DNA of 62,951 nucleotides. Source: Verrucomicrobiaceae bacterium UBA1938 (GTDB taxonomy: Bacteria > Verrucomicrobiota > Verrucomicrobiia > Verrucomicrobiales > Verrucomicrobiaceae). Location: positions 1-62,951 of the forward strand of contig DDFC01000040.1 in assembly GCA_002336895.1 (NCBI GenBank), written 5' to 3'. Positions 1 to 8,940 of the stretch are shown here, piece by piece. Positions within the stretch are counted from its first letter, which is position 1. Each line of letters begins with the position of its first letter. Made by a program: the position numbers and the translations under genes. The notes under the pieces are model-generated. The model saw nothing but the letters and a program-made list of their open reading frames with translations, ran no database searches and was not told the DNA's origin.

Positions 1-51
1 GCACTCCCAGTGCCGAACAATAATGGCAAGAGTGCCCGCATCACTACCAGA

Positions 52-1626
52 TTAATGTGCCGTGGCCTTCTCAGCGCCAAGGCCGGTGTGGGCGCGGACG
101 GTGAGTTCGGCAAACTTGGCTTCCGCTTCAAGATCACGTGGAGTGAGGATGGTGCCGAGCCAGGCGGCGAGGAAGCCGATGGGGATGCTCACGATGCCAG
201 GGTTTTCCAACGGGAAGATGGCACCCGCCTTGCCAAACACGCCGTTCGGGCTCAGGAGGATGAGGATGATGGAGGAGAGCAGGCCCACGCTGAGGCCGGC
301 CACGGCGCCAGCGGTGTTGAAGCGCTTCCAGAACACGCTGAAGATGATGACGGGCAAGTTGGCGCTGGCGGCCACCGCGAAGGCGAGGCCGACGAGGAAG
401 GCGGTATTCACGCTGGGGCCAAGGAAGATGGCGATGCCGATGCTGACCGCGCCCACGCAGAAGGCGGTGAGGCGTGCGACTTTCAGTTCGGCTCCCGGAC
501 GGTTTTCTTTACCGTGATGGATCACGTTGGAATAGAAGTCATGGGCGAAGCTGGCGCTGGCGCTCATGGTCAGGCCAGCGACGACAGCAAGGATGGTGGC
601 AAAGGCCACGGCGCTGATGAAGGCGAAGAAGTACTCCCCGCCCAGATGCCTGGCCAGGATGGGCGCGACCATGTTGATGTCGGGTTTGCCGGCGGCGGTG
701 GTGATGAGCTCCTTTTTCAGGATGGTGGCGGCACCAAAGCCAAAGAAGGTCGTCATGATGTAGAAGAGACCGATGATGGCCATGGCCCACACCACACTGG
801 AGCGGGCGGTCTTGGCGTCCGGCACAGTGTAAAAGCGCACCAGGATGTGCGGCAGACCTGCCGTGCCGAGCACGAGGCCGAGGCAGAGGGAGATGAGATC
901 CAGCGGACCCCAGGGACCCGCAGCGGCCACGCCGTATTTCAAACCAGGCTGCATGAGGTTTTTCGGCTCCGCAGTGCCACCGTAGTCGGCTTTGGAAACT
1001 GAGCTGAAGAACTCCGCAAAGCTGAAGTGGTGATGCTGCAGCACCAGATAGCTGAGCAGCAGCGCGCCTGCGATGAGCAGCAGCGCCTTGATGATCTGCA
1101 CCCAGGTGGTGGCCAGCATGCCGCCAAAGACCACATACACCAGCATGAGCACGCCCACGCCGATGACTGCAGGCGCGAACTGAATGTTGATGAGACGCTC
1201 GATGATGCCACCTGCGCCCACCATCTGCGCGATCATGTAGATGGTGGAAACCGTGAGCGTGCTGAGAGAGGCCAGCGCACGCACCGGGCGGGGCTTGAGG
1301 CGGTAGGCCAGGAGGTCGGCCATGGTGTACTTGCCCGCGTTGCGCAGCGGCTCGGCCACGATGAGCAGCACGGTGATGTAGGCCACCAGGAAGCCGACTG
1401 AGTACATGAAACCGTCATAGCCGGAGAAGCAAATAGCGCCCGAAATGCCGAGGAAGGAGGCGGCGCTCATGTAGTCGCCAGCCACGGCGAGGCCGTTCTG
1501 CCAGCCAGTGATGCTGCGGCCTGCAGCGAAGTAGGCGCTGGCGCCGGTGTTCTTCTTGGCGGCGTAAAAAGTGATGAGGAGCGTGAGGCCGACGAAGGCC
1601 AGGAACATGATCTGCGCGATAGTCAT
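52..1626 (-). CDS. actP: Sodium:solute (acetate-type) symporter
   Basis: A 524-residue polytopic membrane protein of the sodium:solute symporter family, closest in length and N-terminal pattern to the cation/acetate symporter ActP (about 549 residues in E. coli). The segment near residues 30-60 (AAGRSITGWQNGLAVAGDYM) is the typical SSS signature, followed by many hydrophobic helices to the C-terminus. It probably imports acetate or another short monocarboxylate with Na+ across the inner membrane. The DUF485 gene lies 58 bases upstream on the same strand, the same order as yjcH-actP in proteobacteria, so the two are likely one operon. The substrate is inferred from the pairing. Confidence 0.85.
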   Translation of the reverse strand: MTIAQIMFLAFVGLTLLITFYAAKKNTGASAYFAAGRSITGWQNGLAVAGDYMSAASFLGISGAICFSGYDGFMYSVGFLVAYITVLLIVAEPLRNAGKYTMADLLAYRLKPRPVRALASLSTLTVSTIYMIAQMVGAGGIIERLINIQFAPAVIGVGVLMLVYVVFGGMLATTWVQIIKALLLIAGALLLSYLVLQHHHFSFAEFFSSVSKADYGGTAEPKNLMQPGLKYGVAAAGPWGPLDLISLCLGLVLGTAGLPHILVRFYTVPDAKTARSSVVWAMAIIGLFYIMTTFFGFGAATILKKELITTAAGKPDINMVAPILARHLGGEYFFAFISAVAFATILAVVAGLTMSASASFAHDFYSNVIHHGKENRPGAELKVARLTAFCVGAVSIGIAIFLGPSVNTAFLVGLAFAVAASANLPVIIFSVFWKRFNTAGAVAGLSVGLLSSIILILLSPNGVFGKAGAIFPLENPGIVSIPIGFLAAWLGTILTPRDLEAEAKFAELTVRAHTGLGAEKATAH

Positions 1627-1684
1627 AGGGGAACGAGAAAGAATGAAATCAGAGAAAGAGGAGAGGGGACGTGAATCACCATTA

Positions 1685-1993
1685 TCAATGGTGTCCGTCG
1701 ATCACCTCTGCGGCCGCCTTGTCCCACTTGGCCGCGACGCGCACGTAGATGAAGGCCATGATCCAGGCCATGAAGAACTGGGAGAGCGCAAAGACGTAGG
1801 CGATGTTCACCTCTCCCCACACCTTCTGCTTCATGAGATCCGGCCAGTAGCCCACCAGCACGGGAAGCGCGAGGTAGTAGATGAGGAAGAAGATCGTGGC
1901 GGGAATGATGAAGGCCTTTTTCCGCGTCATCAGCGTGCGGAATTCCGGCTTCTCCTCCAGCTTTTCCCAGTTCACAGGTGTTTTTTGGCTCAT
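1685..1993 (-). CDS. yjcH: DUF485 small inner-membrane protein (YjcH-like)
   Basis: A 102-residue protein with two hydrophobic segments (about residues 28-50 and 62-85) matching the DUF485/YjcH family, which is nearly always encoded next to acetate symporters. Its function is unknown; it is usually treated as an accessory of ActP. Here it is the first gene of the presumed two-gene operon. Upstream on the minus strand a TTGCCA / 17 / TAACCT pair ends about 15 bases before the start and could be the operon promoter, but the -10 match is weak. Confidence 0.8.
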   Translation of the reverse strand: MSQKTPVNWEKLEEKPEFRTLMTRKKAFIIPATIFFLIYYLALPVLVGYWPDLMKQKVWGEVNIAYVFALSQFFMAWIMAFIYVRVAAKWDKAAAEVIDGHH

Positions 1994-2083
1994 AATAAAT
2001 CGGGCGCGAGGTTAGGAAGTCGGCTCTTGTTTGGCAAGGAGCACTCTCTCAGCGGATGGTTTTTTCTGCGCAGCAGGGCGGGC

Positions 2084-2998
2084 TCACTCAAACGCGCTGG
2101 TCACCGGCTTGCCGTCAAACTCGGCTGGCAGGGGCACATCCAGCAGCCACAGGGCGGTGGCGGCGGTGTCGTAGGTGGTCACGGGCGCGGTGATGGTGCA
2201 GCTCTTCTTCACGCCCTTGCCCCAGGCCACCCAGGGGATGATCATGTCGTCGGGAGTGTTAAGCCCGTGGGTCTTGTCGTGCCCGCCGTGATCGGCGCTG
2301 ATGAGCATGACGCTGGTGTCGGCGATGCCTGCATCCTTGATGGCCTGCCACACCTGCCAGAGGGCCTGGTCGGTCACTTTGATGGCTTCCTTCTGCTGCG
2401 GGGAGCCCCAGCCGTCCTTGTGCCCGGCGGTGTCCACATCAGGGAAATGGATGAAGGTGAGGCGTGGCTTGTTCTCCTTGATCCAGGCGGCGGCCTGCTT
2501 GGCCACCATCTGCGAGGGCTTCTTGTCCTTCTCGATCTCAGGAGATCCGGCCACAGGCGCGGCAGTCTGCGGGCCGCCAAAGTCGAAGACGTCCAGGGAG
2601 TTTTCCAGCCAGAGGTGGCGGAATTTGACCTTGCCGACAAACATGCCGTCCACGGCCTTGGGGTCGGAGGCTTTCAGCAGGGAGAAGACCGTCGGCACCT
2701 TTACCATGCCTTTGATCGGTGTGAAGGCATTCCACAGGATGTGGTGCTTGTCAGGACCCACACCGGTCAGCATGGAGGTATGAGAGGGCAGGGTGATGGA
2801 CGGGAAGATGGTGCTGGCCTGCCAGGTGACGGCACCCTCGGCGGCGATTTTCTTCAGCGTCGGTGCCTCGCTCTCGGCTATCACCGCCGGTTTGCCGCCA
2901 TCGATGCTGATGATGAAGACATGTTCAGCGCGTGGAGCGGCAAAAACCTGCAGTCCGGAGGCCAGGACTGCGAGAAAAGTGAGGAAGAGGGAACGCAT
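2084..2998 (-). CDS. Exported alkaline phosphatase-family phosphodiesterase (NPP type)
   Basis: A 304-residue protein read from the internal ATG at 2998, which gives a clean signal peptide (MRSLFLTFLAVLASGLQVFA); the longer frame upstream lacks export features. It belongs to the type I phosphodiesterase / nucleotide pyrophosphatase clade. The metal ligands and the Thr nucleophile are visible in IISIDGGKPA and LPSHTSMLTGV, and later in LISADHGGHDKTHG. The likely role is periplasmic hydrolysis of phosphodiester or pyrophosphate bonds; the substrate is not visible. It is divergent from the permease that begins at 3121. Confidence 0.8.
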   Translation of the reverse strand: MRSLFLTFLAVLASGLQVFAAPRAEHVFIISIDGGKPAVIAESEAPTLKKIAAEGAVTWQASTIFPSITLPSHTSMLTGVGPDKHHILWNAFTPIKGMVKVPTVFSLLKASDPKAVDGMFVGKVKFRHLWLENSLDVFDFGGPQTAAPVAGSPEIEKDKKPSQMVAKQAAAWIKENKPRLTFIHFPDVDTAGHKDGWGSPQQKEAIKVTDQALWQVWQAIKDAGIADTSVMLISADHGGHDKTHGLNTPDDMIIPWVAWGKGVKKSCTITAPVTTYDTAATALWLLDVPLPAEFDGKPVTSAFE

Positions 2999-3120
2999 GG
3001 AAGTAAGCGCGAGATAACGCGCACAGGTGCTGCTTGCTTCCACAAAAACGGCACGCAGGTCCGGTTTAAGCAGCTTGCTCCTTGAGCTATAAATCTCCCT
3101 GCGCCACTGGTGCGCCAATA

Positions 3121-4884
3121 ATGGAAGCCTGGATCGTCATCGGACTGCTTGTCGTCGCCGTCATCGCCTTTGCCACGGAGAAAATCTCGGTGGATCTCGT
3201 CACACTGTCGTTGCTTTGCGTGCTGGTGATGTGCGGTATCCTGAAGGCAGACCGGGCTTTTGCCGGATTTGGCGACCGCGTGATCATTCTGCTGGCGGCC
3301 ATCTTTGTCATCGGTGCGGCGCTACGTGAGACGGGTGTGCTGGATCTCATGGGCGGCTTTCTGGCGCAGACCTTTGGCACGCAGCCCAGGCGGCTCATGG
3401 CGGTGATGATGGCGGTGGTAGGCGGCGTCTCCGCCTTCATGAACAACACGACGGTGACGGCTGTGTTTGTGGGTCCACTGATGGGTCTGGCGCGCAAGCT
3501 GCGCATCCCGCCCTCCCGCCTGCTCATGCCACTGGCCTTTGCCTCGCTGATGGGCGGTACTTGTACGCTGATCGGTACCTCCACGAATGTGGCGGTGAGT
3601 GGCGCCATTTCCAAGCTGGGGCTGCAGCCGCTTCGCATGTTTGAGTTTACCGGCATCGGTGTGGTGCTCATGGTCACCGGCATTCTCTACATGGTCTTTT
3701 TTGGCACGCGTTTGGTACCCGAGCGCGACAAGGCGGCCGTGATGTCTGGCGATGCCATGCGCGACTACCTGGCAGAGGTGATGGTGCTGCCAAATTCGCC
3801 ACTCATCGGCCAGGCGGCGTTTGATTCGGACTTCTCCGCGCTGGAGTTTCAGGTCATCAAAATCCGCCGTGACGAACAGGCGATTGATGCAGGTCCAAAC
3901 CTCCGCTTTGAGGAGGGAGATGTGGTGCTGGTGGCCGGGAAGGTGGAGAACCTTATCCGCGTGAAGAAGATCGAAGGCCTGGACATTCTGGAAGACGTGA
4001 CACTGCGCAGCTCCGGCATCGACATGCGGGACGCACAGGTGGCCGAGGTAGTGCTGACACCGCGCTCCGGCTTTGTGGGCCGCTCCCTTCGCGAAAACAA
4101 CTTCCGTCAGCGCACCGGCCTCTCCGTGCTGGCACTGACACGCAGCGACCGCGCCCTCATGCACCACATGGCGGATGAAAAGCTCCGCGCGGGTGACGTG
4201 CTGCTGTTGCAAGGCCCCAGCGACCGATTCCATGCCTACGAAGAGGGTAATGACATGCTCGTGATCACCCAGCATCAGTTCAGTGCGGAGATGCGTCGTC
4301 GTGGTCTGATGTTGCTCTCGGCTTTTGTGCTGGCGGTGATCTGCAGCAGCTTTGAATGGGTGCCTGATACTGTGGCCTTTGTGATGGTGGCCATCCTTGC
4401 GGTCGTAACAGGCTGCATCAAGCTGGAGAACGCCTATGCCAACATTGACTGGCGTCTGCTCATCCTCATTGGCGGCATGATGGCCTTTGGCGAGGCCATG
4501 AAAGTCTCCGGCGCTGCGCAGATGACGGCGAATTTCATCACCGGCTGGCTGCAGCCGCTGGGGCCCTTTGCTGTCTTTGCCGGTTTCTGTCTGCTGACGA
4601 TGCTGCTCACCCAGCCCATGTCCAACGCCGCCGCCGCGCTCGTGGTGCTGCCCGTGGCATTGCAGGCCGCAGCTTCGATGGGAGCGAATCAACGCGCCTT
4701 TGCCATCGGCGTGATGCTCAGCGCCTCCGCCTCCATGCTCACGCCCTTTGAGCCCAGCTGCATCCTCGTCTATGGTCCTGGCAAATACCGCTTCTCCGAC
4801 TTCATCAAAGTGGGCGGTGGTCTGACACTGGTGATGCTCATCGTCATTCTGGCCATGGTGCCGGTGTTCTGGCCGCTGAAGTAA
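3121..4884 (+). CDS. SLC13-family permease with RCK_C domains
   Basis: A 587-residue membrane protein from ATG 3121 (an in-frame TTG at 3082 would add 13 residues). Membrane helices fill roughly residues 1-200 and 400-587. Between them lie two TrkA-C (RCK_C) regulatory domains, with pieces such as LEFQVIKIRRDEQAI and GDVVLVAGKVENL. This is the standard layout of the divalent-anion:Na+ symporter / citrate-sulfate transporter-like permeases (SLC13/CitT, TrkA-C fused). It probably transports sulfate, a dicarboxylate or a similar anion. It stands alone; substrate unknown. Confidence 0.82.
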   Translation: MEAWIVIGLLVVAVIAFATEKISVDLVTLSLLCVLVMCGILKADRAFAGFGDRVIILLAAIFVIGAALRETGVLDLMGGFLAQTFGTQPRRLMAVMMAVVGGVSAFMNNTTVTAVFVGPLMGLARKLRIPPSRLLMPLAFASLMGGTCTLIGTSTNVAVSGAISKLGLQPLRMFEFTGIGVVLMVTGILYMVFFGTRLVPERDKAAVMSGDAMRDYLAEVMVLPNSPLIGQAAFDSDFSALEFQVIKIRRDEQAIDAGPNLRFEEGDVVLVAGKVENLIRVKKIEGLDILEDVTLRSSGIDMRDAQVAEVVLTPRSGFVGRSLRENNFRQRTGLSVLALTRSDRALMHHMADEKLRAGDVLLLQGPSDRFHAYEEGNDMLVITQHQFSAEMRRRGLMLLSAFVLAVICSSFEWVPDTVAFVMVAILAVVTGCIKLENAYANIDWRLLILIGGMMAFGEAMKVSGAAQMTANFITGWLQPLGPFAVFAGFCLLTMLLTQPMSNAAAALVVLPVALQAAASMGANQRAFAIGVMLSASASMLTPFEPSCILVYGPGKYRFSDFIKVGGGLTLVMLIVILAMVPVFWPLK

Positions 4885-5257
4885 AATCACGCCCAAGTGC
4901 GAACGGGTCTGATGCCGAAGAAATGAGCTGACCCGGAGGGGAGACATCTTGATCCCCCACCTGCAGTTTCTCTGTGCTGCCATCCGAGTGCGTCTTCAGC
5001 AGGATGGCTTCAGGCCATGCGCTCTCATGCGGCTCAAGGCATGAGTTGTTCCCAGCTCTTATGATTGGGGAAGATGGAGTTTCCTTGAAACCCTTATCCG
5101 TAAGAGCTGGGAACAACTTCAACAAGTGCGTTCCGCCTTGAGTTTACAGGGGTTCCACGGGCAGGTTTCGTGTGAAGGAAACCGGCAGAAATTGTGAGCG
5201 GGCTGGAACAACCCGGACTTTTCATGGTTGCTCTCATGGCTCGCGGTTTTGTTCGTC
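4885..5257. other. 373-base intergenic region without a credible gene
   Basis: No frame here has a start, length and composition that look coding. Its only notable content is the perfect inverted repeat listed separately (5044-5118). It separates the convergent ends of the SLC13 permease and RNase III. Confidence 0.6.
5044..5118. repeat. 17-bp perfect inverted repeat with 39-base loop
   Basis: gttgttcccagctctta at 5045-5061 is exactly reverse-complemented as taagagctgggaacaac at 5101-5117, and one further A-T pair (5044/5118) extends the stem. No T-tract follows on either strand, so it is not a typical terminator. It lies between convergent genes. It could be a small mobile-repeat remnant or an RNA hairpin. 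Confidence 0.7.
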
Positions 5258-5965
5258 CTATTGTTCACGAGTTGTTCGCAGCAGTTCACTCAGGGCTGGG
5301 TTTAGCAGGGCAGCGCGTGCGGCCTGCACTTCGGCGTCTTTTTTGCTCCGGCCATTGCCCTGGCCAAGGCGCGAGCCCCGCCAGGATACGACGGCCACAA
5401 AGTTTTTGGCGTGGTCCGGCCCCTCCGCGCCCACGATCTCATAGTGTGGTGGCTCCGTGCCCACGGCCTGGATGAGCTCCTGGAGCTGGCCTTTGGGGTT
5501 GATGTCCAGCGGGCCGCGGTTCAAGGCTTCGAGCTCCTCGGCAAAGAGGTGTGCGGCGAACTTGTGGGCAGCGGCAGTACCTGCGTCCAGATGGATGGCC
5601 CCGGCGACGGCCTCAAGGGCATCGGCCAGGTTGGACTCGCGGTCGCGGCCTCCGTTGGCCTCTTCGCCACGTCCCATGAGCAGGTGAGATCCCAGCCCGA
5701 TGCGGCGGGCGATGCGGGCCAGAGCCTTGGTGGAGACAAGCTGCGCCCGCGCCTGGGTGAGCACGCCCTCATTGGCCTGGGGCAGGCGTAGAAAGAGCAT
5801 GTCTGAGAGTGCGAGCTGCAACACGGCATCGCCGAGGAATTCGAGACGCTGGTTGTCGGCCTGGGCGCGCTGGCTCTCATAGCCTACACTGCCATGGGTG
5901 AGGGCGAGCTGAAGCAACGCGGGATCGCGAAAGGTGTGACCGATGACTTTTTCCAGCTCTGACAT
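5258..5965 (-). CDS. rnc: Ribonuclease III
   Basis: A 235-residue protein from ATG 5965 (MSELEKVIGHTF), the normal length for RNase III. The catalytic signature RLEFLGDAVLQLALSDML lies near residue 40 and the second acidic site near residue 110. A C-terminal double-stranded RNA-binding domain runs from about 155 to 230 and ends in the usual RSKKDAEVQAARAAL helix. It cleaves double-stranded RNA in rRNA maturation and mRNA turnover. The tRNA-His gene lies 48 bases upstream on the same strand. Confidence 0.93.
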   Translation of the reverse strand: MSELEKVIGHTFRDPALLQLALTHGSVGYESQRAQADNQRLEFLGDAVLQLALSDMLFLRLPQANEGVLTQARAQLVSTKALARIARRIGLGSHLLMGRGEEANGGRDRESNLADALEAVAGAIHLDAGTAAAHKFAAHLFAEELEALNRGPLDINPKGQLQELIQAVGTEPPHYEIVGAEGPDHAKNFVAVVSWRGSRLGQGNGRSKKDAEVQAARAALLNPALSELLRTTREQ

Positions 5966-6013
5966 GCGTGCCTTGTTTGTAACCGGAACTGCGGTGGCAC
6001 TCCACGAAAAAAG

Positions 6014-6089
6014 TGGGGTGATCGACGGGACTCGAACCCGCAACAACCAGAATCACAATCTGGGGCTCTACCGTTGAGCTACGACCACC
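6014..6089 (-). tRNA. tRNA-His (GTG anticodon)
   Basis: Read on the minus strand, the sequence folds as a full cloverleaf: acceptor GTGGTCG paired with CGATCAC, D-arm AGCTCAACGGTAGAGC, anticodon loop ATTGTGATT in a CCAGA/TCTGG stem, and T-arm GCGGGTTCGAGTCCCG. Two identity features confirm histidine: the extra G at -1 (6089) opposite discriminator C73 (6017), and the GTG anticodon. The CCA end is encoded. Confidence 0.95.
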
Positions 6090-6262
6090 ATTTTATCAGG
6101 GGCCGACCATAGTAGTCGGCAGAAGCGATTGCGCCAGCGAAAAATCAGGGGGCCGGAGGGTGGGGGTGGGCCGGGGCGTGCTGAATGTTACCGAAAAGTC
6201 AGTGAGCGAAGTGTCACTGCGCAGTTTTTGAGCCGTTGAGCCCTAGGGGGCAAGTGTCTGCC

Positions 6263-6466
6263 ATGGAGACGCTCATCCGGTTTTTCAGCGCCATTCTGGA
6301 CTTCTTTGCGGCAGCGCAGGCTTTTGTTGGCCAGCTGAACAAGCCGCTGGAGGCCTTTTGGTCGTTTGAGCTGCTCTTTCTGGTGATCCTGCTGATTGCG
6401 GCAGCTTGCGGGCTGGTGGCTTTTGGCCCCTGGACCCGCAGACGCAGGCGGTCCACGCACTCCTGA
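6263..6466 (+). CDS. Small two-helix membrane protein, unknown
   Basis: A 67-residue frame from ATG 6263. It has an amphipathic N-terminal part (METLIRFFSAILDFF), one strong hydrophobic helix (LLFLVILLIAAACGLVAF) and a basic end (RRRRRSTHS), a positive-inside anchor pattern. It ends two bases before the convergent MMPL stop. I do not recognise a family. The composition is unlike an antisense shadow, so it is probably real. Confidence 0.45.
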   Translation: METLIRFFSAILDFFAAAQAFVGQLNKPLEAFWSFELLFLVILLIAAACGLVAFGPWTRRRRRSTHS

Positions 6467-6467
6467 A

Positions 6468-8855
6468 TCAGTCCTTCCTCCGGAACCACACCCAAGGCAG
6501 GGCAAAGGCAGCGGTGACCAACATGGTGAGCACGCCGATCATTGCCGTCATGCCGAGGGTGATGAGGCCGCGGTTGCTGCCAACCGCCAGCGCCCCAAAG
6601 GCGAGGCCAGTGCTCAGCCCGCAGTAGGCCAGGGAGCGGCCCAGGGAGGCGATGCGCTCTCGGCTCATACCGGGCTCCCGCAGGGAATGCATGACGTGGA
6701 TGGTGAAGTCCAGCCCCAGGCCGAGGCAGAGCGGCACGGCACCCACGCTCATGAGGTTCCACGTGAGACTCCAGGCCGACATGCCGCCGAGCAGGATCCA
6801 GCCGCTGGCAGAGAGGGTCAGCAGGGCAAAGACGCGCTCCCGCCAGCCATGAAACACCAGCAGAAAGAGCACGCAGGCGATGGCTACCGTGGGCACGCAC
6901 ACGCGCAGGATCTCCCTCTTTAAGAGAGGCTCCAGCGAGGTGCGCAGAAAGGCCCAGCCCGCGGCATGGGCACCGGGGATCTTTTCCACCGCATGCAGCA
7001 CGGGGGCGGTCTCCAGCGTGTGCCCTTGTGCCAGCCGCACGGAGCCTACGGCCATCATGCCGTGCTCCACGTGCTGGGAGACGATGTCTCCCAGGTTTTC
7101 GAGCACGACGGGATTAGGCCACAGCGGCAGCGCTTTACTGGCAGCAGCCCAATCACGCCACTGGCTGAGGACGCGCTGAGTCAGAGCAAAGGCGACATCG
7201 GTGAATCCGGCGGCATCGATGGCCTGCTTGAGTGCGTCTTCACGTGTGGTCAGAGATTGCAGTGCGGCGAGGTTGGCCTTCTGCGCGCTATCATCCGGTA
7301 CCAGCGCGAGCGGCAGCAGGTGTGCCTCTACGTCTGTGCTCGACATGAGCTTCTGAGTGTCGCTGATGCTCCGGCGCAGGGCGGCGGCGTCCTTGGCGGC
7401 AAAGACCAGCGGCACATTGCGGCCGGGCTCGCTGCTGCTGTTAAGCATGCGCTGCTCCACGGCTTCAAAGACATCAAAGGCCTCGCTCTTTTCAGGTCGC
7501 AGCACAGCGGAGCCGAAGTCCATGCGCGGCAGACCTTTCCATCCGATGACAACCGTGGAGGCCACCAAGGCCGCAAGCACTACGCCGACCATGACGCCCT
7601 GCATCTTGAGGGCCACACGCACGCTGCCATGATGCTCCTCCAATTTGCCCGCTTTCATGCCCAGCGGCAGAAAGCCAAAGATCATGACCGCCGCACCGAT
7701 GAGCACGCCCAGTGCTGAGAGGATGCCGAGCTGCGCCACACCAGGGAGCTGGCTGAGACCCAGCATGGCAAAGATGCCCGCGATGCTGATGGCCGACCAC
7801 GCCACACTGGGCAGCGCACGGCGGCAGATGCTGCCAAAGCCCTCGTCGGGATGCTCGCGTGCCACGTGCAGGCCCACCACACCAAAGTCCTCGATCAGTC
7901 CGGTGAGGATGGCGGCGAAGCCCATGGACATGACATTGAGGGAGCCATAGATCGCGCCTGCCGTGCCGAGGGTGATGAGATTGGCGCAAAGGATGGCCAG
8001 CATGAGCCAGAGCAGCGGCTTCACACTGCGGTGCAGCAGCCAAAAGAGAAAGCCCACGATGAAGGTCACCGCGCCGATGGACTGACGCATGTCCCCTTCC
8101 ATGCCGGTGGCGATCTCCGCCTGAAATGCGGGATCTCCGGTGAAGCCGATCTTCACGCCCTTGAGTTCGCCCTGCTGCGGCAGCCATTTCTCCCGCACCT
8201 CAGCTTTGATCTGCGTGAGCCAGACATTGGCCGCACGGTAATCCGCCAGCGCCTGTCCCGGTGGTGTGATGTAGAGCAGGCGCAGCGTACCGTCGGCGCT
8301 GCTGAATTCATCTCCCATGAGGCTGCTCATGTCTCCGCCGCCGCTGTTCATGAGAGCCAGTGCCCCACGTGCCAGTGCCAGAGGATCATAGCCCGCGAGC
8401 GTGGCACCTTGCAGATCCAGCGATGATCCGGCGGCCTCTTTCGACTTGGCCAGCAGGGCCGAGATGGATGCGGGATCGAGCGAGGCGATGAGCTTCTGTA
8501 CTTCCTGTGGCGGTGCATTGAGCCAGAGGTAGGCCACCACCTCGGCGATGATGGCAGGATCTGACTGCAGCAGCGATTTGCTGCGCACACTGGCACAGAG
8601 TTCGGGTCTGGCGCTCAGGTGCTCGGCCAGGCCCTCGGCGGTGACTTCCACCAGCGCGGGGTCCTCCGCCTGCACGGCGATGAGCAGCAGGTTCCGCTTT
8701 TGCTCTCTCAATAGGCGCGTGCCCTGCAGCCCCGGCAGCTCCTGCGGCAGCAGGCTCAGCGGGTCCACATCAAAGTCCAGCCGTGACACCCCAAACACCC
8801 CTGCCACGATGACGAGGAGCAGAAAAAGCAGGCGAAGGGCGGCAGGTTTCTTCAT
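6468..8855 (-). CDS. MMPL/RND-type exporter (HpnN-like)
   Basis: A 795-residue inner-membrane protein with the RND/MMPL layout: one N-terminal helix (residues 7-25), a large periplasmic domain, a five-helix block near 255-400, a second periplasmic domain and a second block near 640-795. Conserved helix pieces are GLIEDFGVVGLHVAREHPDE in the first block and LGLDFTIHVMHSLREPG in the second, as in predicted exporters of the MMPL family that include the hopanoid transporter HpnN. It probably moves a lipid or hydrophobic molecule by proton exchange. It has no operon partner here; substrate unknown. Confidence 0.78.
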   Translation of the reverse strand: MKKPAALRLLFLLLVIVAGVFGVSRLDFDVDPLSLLPQELPGLQGTRLLREQKRNLLLIAVQAEDPALVEVTAEGLAEHLSARPELCASVRSKSLLQSDPAIIAEVVAYLWLNAPPQEVQKLIASLDPASISALLAKSKEAAGSSLDLQGATLAGYDPLALARGALALMNSGGGDMSSLMGDEFSSADGTLRLLYITPPGQALADYRAANVWLTQIKAEVREKWLPQQGELKGVKIGFTGDPAFQAEIATGMEGDMRQSIGAVTFIVGFLFWLLHRSVKPLLWLMLAILCANLITLGTAGAIYGSLNVMSMGFAAILTGLIEDFGVVGLHVAREHPDEGFGSICRRALPSVAWSAISIAGIFAMLGLSQLPGVAQLGILSALGVLIGAAVMIFGFLPLGMKAGKLEEHHGSVRVALKMQGVMVGVVLAALVASTVVIGWKGLPRMDFGSAVLRPEKSEAFDVFEAVEQRMLNSSSEPGRNVPLVFAAKDAAALRRSISDTQKLMSSTDVEAHLLPLALVPDDSAQKANLAALQSLTTREDALKQAIDAAGFTDVAFALTQRVLSQWRDWAAASKALPLWPNPVVLENLGDIVSQHVEHGMMAVGSVRLAQGHTLETAPVLHAVEKIPGAHAAGWAFLRTSLEPLLKREILRVCVPTVAIACVLFLLVFHGWRERVFALLTLSASGWILLGGMSAWSLTWNLMSVGAVPLCLGLGLDFTIHVMHSLREPGMSRERIASLGRSLAYCGLSTGLAFGALAVGSNRGLITLGMTAMIGVLTMLVTAAFALPWVWFRRKD

Positions 8856-8940
8856 GGGCTGCTGAAAGAAGCGGTTTCAGATGGGAAGTCCACCGTCGAA
8901 TGTCTTGACGCACCCCCGGCCTCCCGCCAGCATCGCGGCC

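Noticed and set aside
1..51. gcactc/gagtgc hairpin at the window edge as the actP terminator
   Set aside because: Short interrupted stem and no T-tract; the region is cut by the window border.
10..1002. Long plus-strand open frame opposite actP
   Set aside because: Composition is Gly/Asp/His-rich with no family features, and it lies wholly antisense to a well-supported gene in GC-rich DNA.
3322..4983. 553-residue minus-strand frame opposite the SLC13 permease
   Set aside because: His/Gln/Arg-rich low-complexity translation typical of antisense frames; the permease is clearly coding.
5093..5099. ttatccg as a DnaA box
   Set aside because: Single partial match to TTATCCACA with no cluster nearby.
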